Shown here one piece after another: positions 28,450-38,747 of a stretch of 64,000 nucleotides of DNA. The stretch spans positions 1,240,001 to 1,304,000 of the forward strand of contig NZ_CP009512.1 in NCBI RefSeq assembly GCF_000970205.1, in the 5' to 3' direction. The first letter of the stretch is position 1, and each line of letters begins with the position of its first letter. The notes under the pieces were generated by a model. That model was not told where the DNA came from, searched no databases, and saw only the letters and a list, made by a program, of their open reading frames with translations. A program made the position numbers and the translations under genes. The DNA is from Methanosarcina mazei S-6 (GTDB lineage: Archaea > Halobacteriota > Methanosarcinia > Methanosarcinales > Methanosarcinaceae).

Positions 28450-28809
28450 TTTTTATCTCCTTTTTATTTCACAGATCTTTTATCCCAAATCAGAAAAGTT
28501 GGAAACGTTTTTATCTTACATCCAGTGATTCCTGACCTTAATCAGCGGAGAAGTATGGGCAGGACTGGATAGAGCAAACTTTAACATATACAGGGACTAA
28601 AGAAATATACCTTGAATAATTGCTTATGCCCTGAATTATTATCTGTACCCCAATTTACTGCAGGATTGCTGACTTACTAAATCCTCAGCTTTCTAAAATT
28701 ATTTGTTATTTCAGGTATTAAATCTTACTGAATCACAAATATTATAAAGTTTTCTGCCTTTAAATTTATTAACCTGTATCTATCTTATCAAATTCCGGGA
28801 AGGCCTATA
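28450..28809. other. Divergent intergenic region
   Basis: Lies between mscS and the coiled-coil gene. AT-rich, no RNA gene recognised. GGGAAGGCC (28798-28806) serves as ribosome site for the TTG at 28810. Confidence 0.5.
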
Positions 28810-30087
28810 TTGAAATGGATTAAAAAGCTCTTCGGAAAGCAGGAAAGCTCACACGAGAAGAATGCTTCTATCGAGATCGGTTTTGATGAACTGCCTGCAT
28901 GGCTTGAGGAAAGCTCTCAAAAAATATCTTCAGAAATAAAGGGGGATGTCTCAGGGCTTTTTAAAGAGCTTGAGGCTGCGATTTCCGAGCTCAGGGAAAG
29001 CAATGACAATCTTCTGGAGGCAAAAGTTGAGGGAAATTTCGACATAAGAGCTGTTAAGCGGGCGAAGAGTAACCGTGAAAACGTAACAAAACAGGTAGGA
29101 GTATTTATAGATAAGCTTGGGATTCCGGAAAACACGGATTTTAAATCCCTTAAAGCGTTTCATGAATCAGCCATGCAGAGCCTGAACACCTGCCTTGAAC
29201 ATATGAACAGGAGCTTCCGGTATACCAGGCCTGTCTTTCCTCAGGAGTCAAAGGACGTTACTGACAGCCTCGGCAGGCTTGGCAAGGTCCTTAATGAGCT
29301 CAGGGAAACAATCCAGGGTCACAGGCGTGAAATGGAATCTATTGAAGAAGCTTCTAAAGGCATAAAAGAGGTCAGAGAAACCTGTTCTTTAATAAAAGCT
29401 GAAGAGGGCGAACTCAAAGCTAAAAACCGGAAACTCCAGGCTCTGAAAGATGAAATAGCCAGCAACAGTCGGACTCTCGAAGAGCTTAAACAGGGAAAAG
29501 CCTGGCAAAAACTGCAAAGACTTCAGGAAGAATCAACTCTTGCCGAAGGCAGGCTCAAAAAAGCCGAAGCAGGCCTGAACTCCCTTATTCTGCCTTTTTC
29601 AGGTAACCTCTCAAGAATAAAGAAACTCCATGAAAGCGGCAAATATACACTGAAGCCTGAGGTAAAGAAACAGCTCGATATCTGCCTTGAAAACCCTGTA
29701 AACCTTGAACCTTCCTTTTTCCCGGAGCTCCAGAAAGTTTTCGAGGACCATGCTCTTGATATACAGGCTCAGAAAAAAGAGAAAGCTCTGGCACAGGTCA
29801 GGTCTGCAGCCTCGGGTTTTGAAGAGAAGAAAAAAGAGTATACTGAAGCGCGGAAGGCGTTTGACTCCAGAAAATCAGAACTTGCAAGCTCGGATACCGG
29901 AGAACTTGCCTCGCTCGAACATAAGGTAGCAGAACTTCTTTCGAGAACCCTCCTGCTTGAAGAAGAGACCGAAAGTTCCGAAAAGAAACTGGCTGCCTTA
30001 AGAGACGATCTCAAAACCAGAGAAGAAAAACTTCAAGCCAGTGTTGCTGCAATTGATAGCGGCGTCAAGATAGGATTCCCATCCTGA
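28810..30087 (+). CDS. Cytoplasmic coiled-coil protein of unknown function
   Basis: 425 residues from a TTG (MKWIKKLFGKQESSHEKN) behind GGGAAGG. There is no signal peptide; the basic amphipathic start may touch the membrane. Long heptad-rich helices cover about 40-95, 160-260 and 310-415, split by a segment around 265-305. The composition is Glu/Lys/Leu-rich, resembling the coiled-coil parts of SMC or Rad50 but without any ATPase motif. I recognise no family; the role may be structural. Single gene. Confidence 0.7.
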   Translation: MKWIKKLFGKQESSHEKNASIEIGFDELPAWLEESSQKISSEIKGDVSGLFKELEAAISELRESNDNLLEAKVEGNFDIRAVKRAKSNRENVTKQVGVFIDKLGIPENTDFKSLKAFHESAMQSLNTCLEHMNRSFRYTRPVFPQESKDVTDSLGRLGKVLNELRETIQGHRREMESIEEASKGIKEVRETCSLIKAEEGELKAKNRKLQALKDEIASNSRTLEELKQGKAWQKLQRLQEESTLAEGRLKKAEAGLNSLILPFSGNLSRIKKLHESGKYTLKPEVKKQLDICLENPVNLEPSFFPELQKVFEDHALDIQAQKKEKALAQVRSAASGFEEKKKEYTEARKAFDSRKSELASSDTGELASLEHKVAELLSRTLLLEEETESSEKKLAALRDDLKTREEKLQASVAAIDSGVKIGFPS

Positions 30088-30420
30088 CTTAATTCTGGTT
30101 TTTTCTCTTTTCCGGGAAGGCCGCCTCCGGTGTCGAGCGTGCAGGAATGGTTCATTATCGCGGATAAGGTCACACCGGTCAGAATTTTTATAATTTTTCT
30201 TCTTTTAGCCCGTTTAATTGAGTTCACCCTTCAGGTTGATCTTAACAGTTTATTTTATCTGTATATCTTATGAATTTATAATTCATCAGCTCTTTAATTA
30301 ATCTGGGGACTTAATCTTACGGGGACCGGGAGCTTTTTCAGATCATTGTCTGTTACCTGTGCTTTTTATGTAACTGCTGAAAGTTTTTCGGGCGATTAAA
30401 AAGCTGATGTGCTGGTTACT

Positions 30421-33400
30421 ATGAGTAAGGTGTTGCTGCGTTTATCTGTTAAATTATTTCTGATCTCTATTTTTCTGTCATGGGCTGCGATCTTCTGTAT
30501 TTCGGATGTGCAGAGGGCTTCTGCGGCTGAAATGGTTCTGGATGAAAATGAAAGCGGGAATGGCAGTGAAAACAGAGACTTTTTTCTTACAGACCTGAAG
30601 GAAGATGTTATTTATTCCGAAGAATCCATAACCCCTGCGCAGAAGAAGCTTTCAGAAGACCTGCTGAAGCTCTGTGACGAGCGCTATCTTTCAGGGGAAG
30701 AGTCTCCAGCGTCCCTGCGAGCCCGGATGATAAATCTGGGGCAGTTGAGTCAGGAAGATCCTGTAAGGGGAAGGGCAGCCGGTCCTGCAGAAGACGCTGA
30801 AGTCTTTTCAGGTCCGGGGCAAAATGCCAGCGAGTCTTCAGACCCTTCTTCAGAACCCTCTTTGTTTTCAGGTGATAAAGTCTATGTATACATCTATCTG
30901 AAGCCTTCTGCAAACAGCAGCGTACTTGAAGAGTATTGCGAAATTCAGGAAAGAGACGAAGAAAACCATATTGCTGTATCATGGGTCCCTCTTAAATCAC
31001 TTGAAACCCTGGCTTCCCTTTCTGAAGTAAAAAATATTCAAACGGTTCTTCCCCCTTTTGTCAGGCAGGAAAACGCGGTTTCAGAGGGAGACTTTATCCT
31101 TAAATCCTCCAGCCTCAGGGATTCTTACGGTGTAAACGGGACAGGAATAAAAATAGGTATCATATCCGATGGCGTGGACAGTCTTGAGGATTCGCAGGCT
31201 GCAGGCAATATTTCCTATGGTGTGAATATTCTGAGCAATAAAATAGGAGGAAATGAAGGCACTGCCATGCTTGAGATTATCCAGGATATCGCCCCAGGTG
31301 CGGAGCTGTATTTCCATGACTGCGGGTCCAGCAGGCTTGAATTTAACAGGGCTGTAGATGCCCTTGTTAATGAAGGCTGTACAGTCATTTGTGATGATAT
31401 TGGCTGGCTTTCAGAACCTTTTTTTGAAGACGGGATAGTTGCAAACCATATTAATGAAATCATAAAAAAGCACGACCTCCTCTACGTAAGCGCTGCAGGA
31501 AACTCAGGAGACAGCCATTACCAGTGCCTATTTTATGACAACGGGAGCGGCTGGCATGATTTCAGCAGCGGGCAGGGGGATGTGAAGAATCTGCAACTAG
31601 AGATCAGGCCCTCGGGAGAGACATGGGTTTTTCTTCAGTGGAACGACAGATGGGAACAATCGGAAAATAATTATGACCTCTACCTTAAAAATCGGGAAAC
31701 TTCAGAGATTATCGCATCCAGCAAAGTCCATCAGGACGGGGACGATCTTCCCCTTGAATACATTATGTACACCAATAAAGGAGAAAACACCCTCAACGCT
31801 TCTATCGAAGTTAAAAAAGTTTCAGGGGAAGCAAGAGAACTTGAACTCTATATTTACTACTGGCCTGAAGTAAAAGTCAATCCTGAAAACATAATTGCTG
31901 AAGACTCGATTTTCGGACATCCTGCCCTTCCTGATGCGGTAACCGTGGGAGCGGTCGGCATGGGAGAATCAGGAGATTATGAGATCGAGAATTTTTCTTC
32001 CATTGGTCCTGCTACGATTTTTTACCCTTCTCCTGAGGTCCGCCAGAAAGCTGACATTTCAGGGCCTGACGGTGTAAACGTCACAGGTGCAAAGGGGGTT
32101 TCAGAGCAGTTTTTCGGTACAAGTGCATCTTCCCCTCATGTTGCAGGTATTGCAGCTCTTGTCTGGAGCGCTTTCCCGGAAAAGTCGGCTATGGATATCA
32201 GGAGGCTGCTCTATACTTCTTCGACAGACCTCGGTAATCCCGGCTATGATACTATTTTCGGCCACGGGCTTGTGGACGCTTTAAAAATGTATGAGCAGGC
32301 ATCAGGAGCTTCTTCCACTTTTACTGTGAAGCCTGGCGGGGACGGGGATTTTTCTTCAATCTCAGATGCGGTAAACTACAGCAGACCGGGAGACTCAATT
32401 TTCGTATATTCGGGAATATACCGGGAAAATATAGACCTTCCCTGGTCCCTTAACTTAAGTTCTGCTTCCGGGAAGCCTGAAGACACAGTTCTGGAAGCAG
32501 AAAACTTCGAAGAGCCTGTTCTTCATGTGACTGCAAATTCCGTAAACATCACCGGATTCAGCATAAACGGGCCTTCGGGAGCTGGCATTTATCTCGAAAG
32601 TGCGGGAAGCTGTGAACTTAAAAATAACAGAATATCAGGTTGCACGCAGGGAGTCCTGTTTGAGTGTTCATCAAACAACACCCTTCAGGGCAATAATCTC
32701 TCAAACAATACGGAAGGGCTCAGGTTAACGGATTCTTTCCTCAATACAATCTTCGAGAATGAATTTGAAAATGGAATCAATGTCAATGAAAGCTTAAGTC
32801 AAAACTTTCCGGAAGAAAGGTTTTCAGGTCTTCCAAACAACTGGAACACGGCTGAAGGTATAAAATATCTCTATAACGGCGGGATTTACGAAAGCCGTTT
32901 TGGAAACTTTTACTCTGATTACCGGGGCCCGGATGCAGACGGAAGCGGGATAGGGGACCTTCCTTACGGCAGTGATTCCTTCCCACTTACTGCCAGACCT
33001 GCATCATATTCCACGGGTTTCGAGATAGGGAATATAAGTCCTGCCCGGGACTCAGCCTCAGTTGAAGGGGATGTGCTGGATTTTGGAATAAGGTCCACGA
33101 GAAACTGCACTTTTAGCTGGCTTATAAACGGAACCCTGGTGCAGACAAATGAATCTGCTTCTTCTGCTGTTTTTTCAATTAATACTGGGGAGTTGAGAGG
33201 CATAATTACAGAAAACAGCGACACCGATCCTCCCGGGTCTAAATACAATCTGACAGTTATTGCAGCAAACGGCTCTTCATTCCTGCAACACAGCTGGAAC
33301 TGGACTGTTTATCCTGCAGAAACAGGGGCAAACACATCCGGGAATCTGAGTGAAGATAATATAATCAGGAGCATCAGTTATGAAGGGGATGGCGGTAAGA

Positions 33401-33744
33401 GTACGGGAGGGAAAGCGGGCGGAGGACGCGGCGGGATTTCCAGTTCTCCTGAGCCTTCGGGTAATATCGAGAACAGGGGAACAGCCCGTACCTCACCTTT
33501 TTCAGCCGCCGGTCAGGAGCAGGGCGAGACTTTGCAGTTCTCCTCTCATACCGCGCAGAATAATTCTCCTGGAAAAGGTCCTGACGGGGCTCCGGAACTC
33601 TGGGTCGCACGTGAAAATGAAAGCGGCTCATCAGAAGAAGAAAGCGGAGAGGACAGAAATGTTCCCAGGAATGTCCCTTCTCTCACGTCAGGGACATCTA
33701 TCTTTATCCTGCTTACAGGTGCACTGTGCATTAAAAGGGAATGA
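30421..33744 (+). CDS. Secreted subtilisin-like protease with beta-helix repeats
   Basis: 1,107 residues from the ATG at 30421. A signal peptide (residues 1-36, ending RASAAE) is followed by a pro-region and an S8 domain (about 225-640). Numbered from 30409, the catalytic Asp is in IGIISDGVDS (254), the oxyanion Asn in SAAGNSGDS (365) and the Ser in FGTSASSPHVAG (572). The usual HGT His is replaced by Glu (NEGTAMLEI, 283), which recalls the Glu-Asp-Ser triad of sedolisins. From about 640 come NosD-like parallel beta-helix repeats, then Ig-like and Ser/Gly-rich linkers, and a C-terminal membrane helix (SGTSIFILLTGALCIKRE). It is probably anchored outside the cell. Confidence 0.88.
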   Translation: MSKVLLRLSVKLFLISIFLSWAAIFCISDVQRASAAEMVLDENESGNGSENRDFFLTDLKEDVIYSEESITPAQKKLSEDLLKLCDERYLSGEESPASLRARMINLGQLSQEDPVRGRAAGPAEDAEVFSGPGQNASESSDPSSEPSLFSGDKVYVYIYLKPSANSSVLEEYCEIQERDEENHIAVSWVPLKSLETLASLSEVKNIQTVLPPFVRQENAVSEGDFILKSSSLRDSYGVNGTGIKIGIISDGVDSLEDSQAAGNISYGVNILSNKIGGNEGTAMLEIIQDIAPGAELYFHDCGSSRLEFNRAVDALVNEGCTVICDDIGWLSEPFFEDGIVANHINEIIKKHDLLYVSAAGNSGDSHYQCLFYDNGSGWHDFSSGQGDVKNLQLEIRPSGETWVFLQWNDRWEQSENNYDLYLKNRETSEIIASSKVHQDGDDLPLEYIMYTNKGENTLNASIEVKKVSGEARELELYIYYWPEVKVNPENIIAEDSIFGHPALPDAVTVGAVGMGESGDYEIENFSSIGPATIFYPSPEVRQKADISGPDGVNVTGAKGVSEQFFGTSASSPHVAGIAALVWSAFPEKSAMDIRRLLYTSSTDLGNPGYDTIFGHGLVDALKMYEQASGASSTFTVKPGGDGDFSSISDAVNYSRPGDSIFVYSGIYRENIDLPWSLNLSSASGKPEDTVLEAENFEEPVLHVTANSVNITGFSINGPSGAGIYLESAGSCELKNNRISGCTQGVLFECSSNNTLQGNNLSNNTEGLRLTDSFLNTIFENEFENGINVNESLSQNFPEERFSGLPNNWNTAEGIKYLYNGGIYESRFGNFYSDYRGPDADGSGIGDLPYGSDSFPLTARPASYSTGFEIGNISPARDSASVEGDVLDFGIRSTRNCTFSWLINGTLVQTNESASSAVFSINTGELRGIITENSDTDPPGSKYNLTVIAANGSSFLQHSWNWTVYPAETGANTSGNLSEDNIIRSISYEGDGGKSTGGKAGGGRGGISSSPEPSGNIENRGTARTSPFSAAGQEQGETLQFSSHTAQNNSPGKGPDGAPELWVARENESGSSEEESGEDRNVPRNVPSLTSGTSIFILLTGALCIKRE

Positions 33745-34054
33745 AATGAATATTAGGAAATGAAATGGAGATCCAAAAATCTGGGTGCAATGAATAAAGG
33801 CTGTCTCCAGGCCCTGAATCTTTAATTTTGAACCTCTAACTATGAACCTATAACTTATCTCCGGAATAATAAGTTATATTTGGAAACTCTTTTAAAGGAG
33901 CATCCAGTTACCTGATAGTATATTTTTGATTCATGTGCAGGCATTATTTTGATTATAATTTGTACTGAGATGTGGCTATTTGAGATTTGCCGGCTTCTTG
34001 AATGCCGCTTTTAAAGATGAGTCTATAAAAGTTCCTGACCGGAGAGGTTTACCA

Positions 34055-34810
34055 ATGACAGAAGCGCTTTACTTCCTTGACTGTTACCTGAAAGAATTCG
34101 AAGCAACCGTTGAAAAAGTGACTGAAGGCAAGTATATTGTCCTTGACCGCACTGCTTTCTATCCCGAGAGCGGCGGGCAGCCCAGTGATACCGGTAAACT
34201 GGTCCGGGAAAGGGACGGGGCTGAATTTAAGGTTGTTTATGCGGGCAAGTTCAATGGAGACATAAGCCACGAGATCTCTCCTGAAGGCGAAACCGGAGCA
34301 GAAGGTCTTAAGGTTGGAGATAAAGTAAAAGGTATTATTGACTGGGACCGCCGTTACAGGCATATGCGCATGCATACTGCAACCCATGTGATTGCAAATG
34401 TGATCGAAAAAGAAGCAGGAGCCCAGATTACCGGAAACCAGCTGGGGCTTGACCAGAGCAGGGTTGATTTCAGCCTTGAGGCTTTTGACAGGGAAAAGTT
34501 CGCAGAATACGAAAAAATCGCAAATGAAATAATAGCCGAAAACCATTCCGTAAATCTCTACCTTGTCAGCCGCAAAGAAGCTGAAGAAAGATTATCAAGG
34601 CTTACCACGCTTGCCAAAGGTTTCTCTGAAGAGATAACTGAAGTCCGCCTTGTTGAAATCGAGGGCGTGACAATTGAAGCCTGTGGAGGGTCACACCTTA
34701 AAAATACAGGAGAGATTAAAGGAATAAAGATTGAAAAACTCCAGAACAAAGGGAAAAGTAACAGGAGAATGTACTTTTCGCTCCTGGACCAAGCTTCTGG
34801 ACTGAAATAA
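34055..34810 (+). CDS. alaX: Alanyl-tRNA editing protein AlaX-M
   Basis: 251 residues from the ATG at 34055, with GGAGAGG 7 bp upstream; an upstream in-frame start would add 25 unrelated residues. AlaX hydrolyses Ser-tRNA(Ala) and Gly-tRNA(Ala) in trans. Zinc ligands are visible: HTATH (near residue 108) and CGGSH (near 210). The N-terminal barrel YIVLDRTAFYPESGGQPSDTG shows the medium-length (AlaX-M) type, equal to the AlaRS editing region. Free-standing gene. Confidence 0.93.
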   Translation: MTEALYFLDCYLKEFEATVEKVTEGKYIVLDRTAFYPESGGQPSDTGKLVRERDGAEFKVVYAGKFNGDISHEISPEGETGAEGLKVGDKVKGIIDWDRRYRHMRMHTATHVIANVIEKEAGAQITGNQLGLDQSRVDFSLEAFDREKFAEYEKIANEIIAENHSVNLYLVSRKEAEERLSRLTTLAKGFSEEITEVRLVEIEGVTIEACGGSHLKNTGEIKGIKIEKLQNKGKSNRRMYFSLLDQASGLK

Positions 34811-35036
34811 CCAGGTGAGTTGAATTTCTATGAAATCTTTTTCCTTTAATTTTTAACAGCAGGCTATTGCAGGCTATTAACAGTGCTTAGCTACAGACTA
34901 AATACAGACGGTTCTGGAAGTCTGAATTTCTTATGATAAAAAACAAAAAAACGTTTTTGTTCTCTATTTTTCAAAATTACCTTGAATCTACAGGATGGAA
35001 AGAATCCATAGGATGGAAAATTCCTGATACGCAAAA

Positions 35037-35408
35037 TCACTCTGATTTCTCTTCGTCCTGCCAGAGCCCAAAAGCATTATTCTCGGTATCCATACAAATT
35101 GCAAGATGTCCCCAGCCAGGGATAGCAATTTTTGGCATCAGCACTCTGCCCCCTAATTTTTCAACCTTTTCCAGGTATTCATCCACTGAAGGAACTCCAA
35201 TATAATTCATTATTCTCTGGTCTGCTCCTTCTCTTTTCCTGAGGCCTCCTCCGAGCCCGGATTCCCCTTCAGGTCCTTCGGTTTCAATCAGGTAGTAATC
35301 CATTGTTTCCAGAGGCTTCTCAAATTTCCAGCCGAATAATCTGGAGTAAAAATTCTTTGCCCTCTCAGAATCATCCGCCGGGATATCAAAGTGAACTATT
35401 GTTGGCAT
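35037..35408 (-). CDS. Glyoxalase/bleomycin-resistance (VOC) superfamily protein
   Basis: 123 residues. The VOC fold appears as two beta-alpha-beta-beta-beta halves: IVHFDIPADDSERAKNFYSR, LFGWKF, then YIGVPSVDEYLEKVEKLGGR, IPGWGHLAICMDTENNAFGLW. Proteins of this subgroup (often annotated as glyoxalase-like, 27 kDa antigen-type) have no settled substrate. Conserved H5 and a late Glu could bind metal. Single gene convergent with alaX. Confidence 0.88.
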   Translation of the reverse strand: MPTIVHFDIPADDSERAKNFYSRLFGWKFEKPLETMDYYLIETEGPEGESGLGGGLRKREGADQRIMNYIGVPSVDEYLEKVEKLGGRVLMPKIAIPGWGHLAICMDTENNAFGLWQDEEKSE

Positions 35409-35739
35409 GTTATCACAATAATACTGGACTTTGAAAGATTTAGTTTTTAAGGTAAAGAAGTTACCATAGGTAATTTCAAGTGGACATCTGGTGAGAGGGC
35501 GTTTCGGAAAATGCCTGATTTGTCAGTGATACAGCCTGATCTGCAAATTTATTATGTATATATTTATTATATTCAATGAATAATCCTTTATTTAATAATA
35601 AATTACCGAGCATATGAATCATGTACTGGATCGCGGCACATATGAACCATGTACTGGCTCACCTTTCTTGATTTATTCCGCAGACTTTCATCCTGTTAAT
35701 TAATCGGGTTAAGAAGATGTAAACTTATGAAGTGATTCT

Positions 35740-36411
35740 ATGGTAAAACTGGGTCAGGAAGGAGCAAAATGCGGTTATCGCGACGAAAAGGCTTCTCTTA
35801 AAGGTGAGCTTGAACGCCAGCTAATACACCTTTTTACAGGAATTTTTTTTATAATTTTTGTTTACTTAACAGGGGACCACGCACTAACCCTTCTTCTCCT
35901 CCTGCTGGTTTTTTATCTGGCAGTAATTTATGTTATTCTAAATGAAATGCTTCCCTCCCCACTTTACGCTTTCCTGTGCAGGTGGGGAAGGCCCGGAAAG
36001 CAGAATATCCCTCTTAAAGGGACTATACTTCTGGTTTGCGGGATAGTAGTCTCTCTTATATTGTTCCCTGAAGAGATCGTATATGCCTCCATAGCAGTGG
36101 TCGGGTTTGGAGATTCGGTAGCAACCATTGCAGGCGTCACTCTTGGAAGGCATAAACTTCCTTATTCGGAAAATAAGAGTATCGAAGGAACTCTTGCAGG
36201 AATTCTGGCAGCCTTCTTCACATCCATGTTTTTTGTAACTCCTGTACAGGCGTTTGTCGGGTCTGCGGGCGGAATGCTGCTGGAAAGCGTTGTGGATTTG
36301 CAGACAATAAAAGAACTTAATTCTCAGGCAGCTTACAAATTTTTCTTAAATGATAATTTTTTAATCCCTGTATTTTCAGGCCTGCTTATGTTTATTGTCG
36401 GACTTTTTTAA
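35740..36411 (+). CDS. Polyprenol/diacylglycerol kinase-like membrane protein (CTP-dependent family)
   Basis: 223 residues with about six membrane helices. The cytidylyltransferase/dolichol-kinase signature is GFGDSVATIAGVTLGRHKLPY, and KSIEGTLAG follows. Eukaryotic and plant members phosphorylate dolichol, phytol or diacylglycerol with CTP. In an archaeon it may phosphorylate a polyprenol or salvage geranylgeraniol for lipid synthesis (inference). The N-terminus is cytoplasmic and hydrophilic. No neighbour points to the substrate. Confidence 0.82.
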   Translation: MVKLGQEGAKCGYRDEKASLKGELERQLIHLFTGIFFIIFVYLTGDHALTLLLLLLVFYLAVIYVILNEMLPSPLYAFLCRWGRPGKQNIPLKGTILLVCGIVVSLILFPEEIVYASIAVVGFGDSVATIAGVTLGRHKLPYSENKSIEGTLAGILAAFFTSMFFVTPVQAFVGSAGGMLLESVVDLQTIKELNSQAAYKFFLNDNFLIPVFSGLLMFIVGLF

Positions 36412-36499
36412 TTGACACTCCTCCATGCCCAAGCTTTAAATTGCATGAAGTATATATTTTATTTAACTAAAAAATATATTTAGATCTTATATATCTTAA

Positions 36500-36592
36500 A
36501 TGGGGGGTAAACAAGTGACAGGGATCATAAGGTTGATTATAGGATTGATTATTCTGATCATCCTTATTCAGCTACTTCTCAGCTTGCTTTAA
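36500..36592 (+). CDS. Possible 30-residue single-helix membrane peptide
   Basis: ATG at 36500 encodes MGGKQVTGIIRLIIGLIILI and a further ten hydrophobic residues. A GTG at 36515, preceded by GGGGGGT, would give a 25-residue form and has the better ribosome site. The product is one hydrophobic helix with a short basic N-terminus. TATA-like ATATATTT at 36472-36479 fits. Not in any family I recognise; could be chance, but codon order, ribosome site and an immediate stop after the helix support it. Confidence 0.45.
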   Translation: MGGKQVTGIIRLIIGLIILIILIQLLLSLL

Positions 36593-37045
36593 TCGGCAGG
36601 AAAAGAGAGCTTCAGTTTTTTATCGGTCGTGGTTACAGGAGAATGTTGGAGGACGGATAGACGGCAGCATGCCGGATAGCTGATATTTTCTATGTAACTG
36701 GAAATAAATTGAAAATAATAAACCTGAAACTTCTCTTCTATGGGCACATATTAAAAACAGCTTATACTGCACAAATAGAAATCATAAATAATATTCCACT
36801 CGGATAAAATGGAAATCCGAATGAAAATATAAATCCCGATAACAGGCTTAAAGGGAAAGGAAAATTAGCAGGATAAACGTATCACAGACATGCTCCAGTT
36901 GCTCTGCTTTTAGTCATAAAGCACCTCTATGGTTTTTCCTGATAAATGCATTTTTTAAGCTTGCCGCCTGTTATCCGGCCTTTCCTGCAAATATTTTTTT
37001 CCGAATGTCCTTTTTTCCGAATGTCCTGTCAATTTTTCAGGTACT
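36593..37045. other. Intergenic, no gene seen
   Basis: AT-rich. TTTTTTCCGAATGTCC is directly duplicated at 36996-37027, next to the exchanger's 3' end. Otherwise nothing recognisable. Confidence 0.5.
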
Positions 37046-38095
37046 TTAACTGACTCTGAAGAGTACAAACAGGAAAGCTGCATATAGAGACAGCAATGCC
37101 GCTCCTTCCCATCTTTTTATTTCCCAGCCTGTGCTGATGAATATAAGCAGGACCACGCTTATGAATATCATTACAGGAGCTGTAAAGACGAGGCTTATCT
37201 CTGCAACGGCGATCGGGAAGAGAAGACCGGAAACTCCAAGGATCATAAGTATATTTGTGATATTCGAGCCTATTATATTCCCAAGTGCAATATTTCCGTA
37301 ACCCTGCCTTGCTGCGGATACCGTTACCGCAAGTTCGGGAAGGGAGGTCCCTATTGCAACCAGAGTAGTGCCTATGATGGTGTCCGGAATTCCGAGGATC
37401 TCTGCAAAAAATATTGACTCACTGACGAAATACTTTGCTCCTATTATAATGGCTGCACAGCTCAATATCAGGGCAAGGATATCTTTTGAAAAGCTATTTT
37501 TTGGCTGGCAGTTTTTGTTGCCTGAATCTCCGTTAGTGCGGCTAACACCGTTATTTATGCCATTGATTTTCTGTCTTGCACTGTTTATATACTGGAACTT
37601 AACGAAATATTTTATGAATTCTTTGAAATAGAGCTTACCTTCATGTTTGTCTGTTTCTTCAAACAGGAAAAATGTGTAAGCTATATACAGCAGTAAGAAC
37701 AGGCTGGCTTCGATTTTCGATAATTCCCCGTTGAGTGCAAAGGCAAAGAAAAGTAAAGCTGCAAAGAGCATTATATAGCCGTCTCTCCTTAGCATCTCAA
37801 CTTCGGTTTTCATTGGAGAAAGAAATGCAGCAATTCCAACAATCAAACCTATGTTTGCAATGTTTGAACCTACAACGTTTCCTATTACTATACCACTTGC
37901 CTGCTGGATAGAAGCAGCCATCGAAGAAGCAAGTTCGGGAATCGATGTACCGACTGCCACAAGGGTCAGCCCTATAATAAATTCCGAAATTCCAAGCTTC
38001 TTTGCAATCGATGATGCAGACTTAACGAAATAGTCTGACCCCTTGACCAGAAAAACCAGGCCAAGCAAAAGAATGAGAAAATTTGTTATGACCAT
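37046..38095 (-). CDS. Calcium/sodium antiporter, CaCA family (YrbG-like)
   Basis: 349 residues with ten predicted membrane helices in two inverted halves. The two alpha repeats are clear: GLTLVAVGTSIPELASSM followed by NVVGSNIANIGLI, and TTLVAIGTSLPELAVTV followed by NIIGSNITNILMI. These bind Na and Ca ions. The central cytoplasmic loop (about 170-210) is hydrophilic and short, as in microbial exchangers. It exports Ca against Na or H. Single gene; no strong ribosome site. Confidence 0.95.
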   Translation of the reverse strand: MVITNFLILLLGLVFLVKGSDYFVKSASSIAKKLGISEFIIGLTLVAVGTSIPELASSMAASIQQASGIVIGNVVGSNIANIGLIVGIAAFLSPMKTEVEMLRRDGYIMLFAALLFFAFALNGELSKIEASLFLLLYIAYTFFLFEETDKHEGKLYFKEFIKYFVKFQYINSARQKINGINNGVSRTNGDSGNKNCQPKNSFSKDILALILSCAAIIIGAKYFVSESIFFAEILGIPDTIIGTTLVAIGTSLPELAVTVSAARQGYGNIALGNIIGSNITNILMILGVSGLLFPIAVAEISLVFTAPVMIFISVVLLIFISTGWEIKRWEGAALLSLYAAFLFVLFRVS

Positions 38096-38747
38096 AAAAT
38101 AACGTCGGATCGATTTTTTCTGTTTACTCTAGTTCTTGATCTGGACCTTAATCTGCAGAACTCTTATTAAAGGTTTTCAGTTAAAAAAGAAATTAAAGAT
38201 TTTGCTTATTCAGGAAGCTAAAACTTTTCCGGCTACGGATTAAATGTTCCTGCTGACAGCCATTCCGGTCTGAAAAGTTACTTTTAAGACCGATAGCAGA
38301 GAAAATGAACAGAGTTTCGGGCAGGTTAAACTCAGGTATATGAACTCAAAATATATGCCTCGCAATTAAAATTCGGTCACATATAGATTTTTTTTCTTAA
38401 TAACCTGCAAGGCATGGCCATTTTCAGGGAAGTTTTTCTTCATAAGTCGTATGTTTATTTCCTGATAAAGTAATTTTTCCGATTCGATAGCCCTTTTGGA
38501 GAGGATTTTCTTTTGTCTATAAAGCTTATAACAGGGCTATATCAGGGGTTTAAACAAAAATCGGGATTATTTTATATCTTTTCTATTTTTCATTAATGCC
38601 AGATCTCATATTAATAAAAAATAAAGGGCTTCTAAAGCAAAATATTCATCTTCTAACAAACGTTTTAGTTGAATTATTTTTTATATTATTTATTGCATAA
38701 TACTGAATGGAGGGTGGGCAAATAAGGGAAATTAGGTAATGGCTATC
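38096..38747. other. Intergenic, no gene seen
   Basis: AT-rich divergent region between the exchanger and the DUF2795 gene. No convincing frame or RNA gene. TATA-like TTTTATATTAT (38680-38690) could drive the transcript through 38748-39237. Confidence 0.4.
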
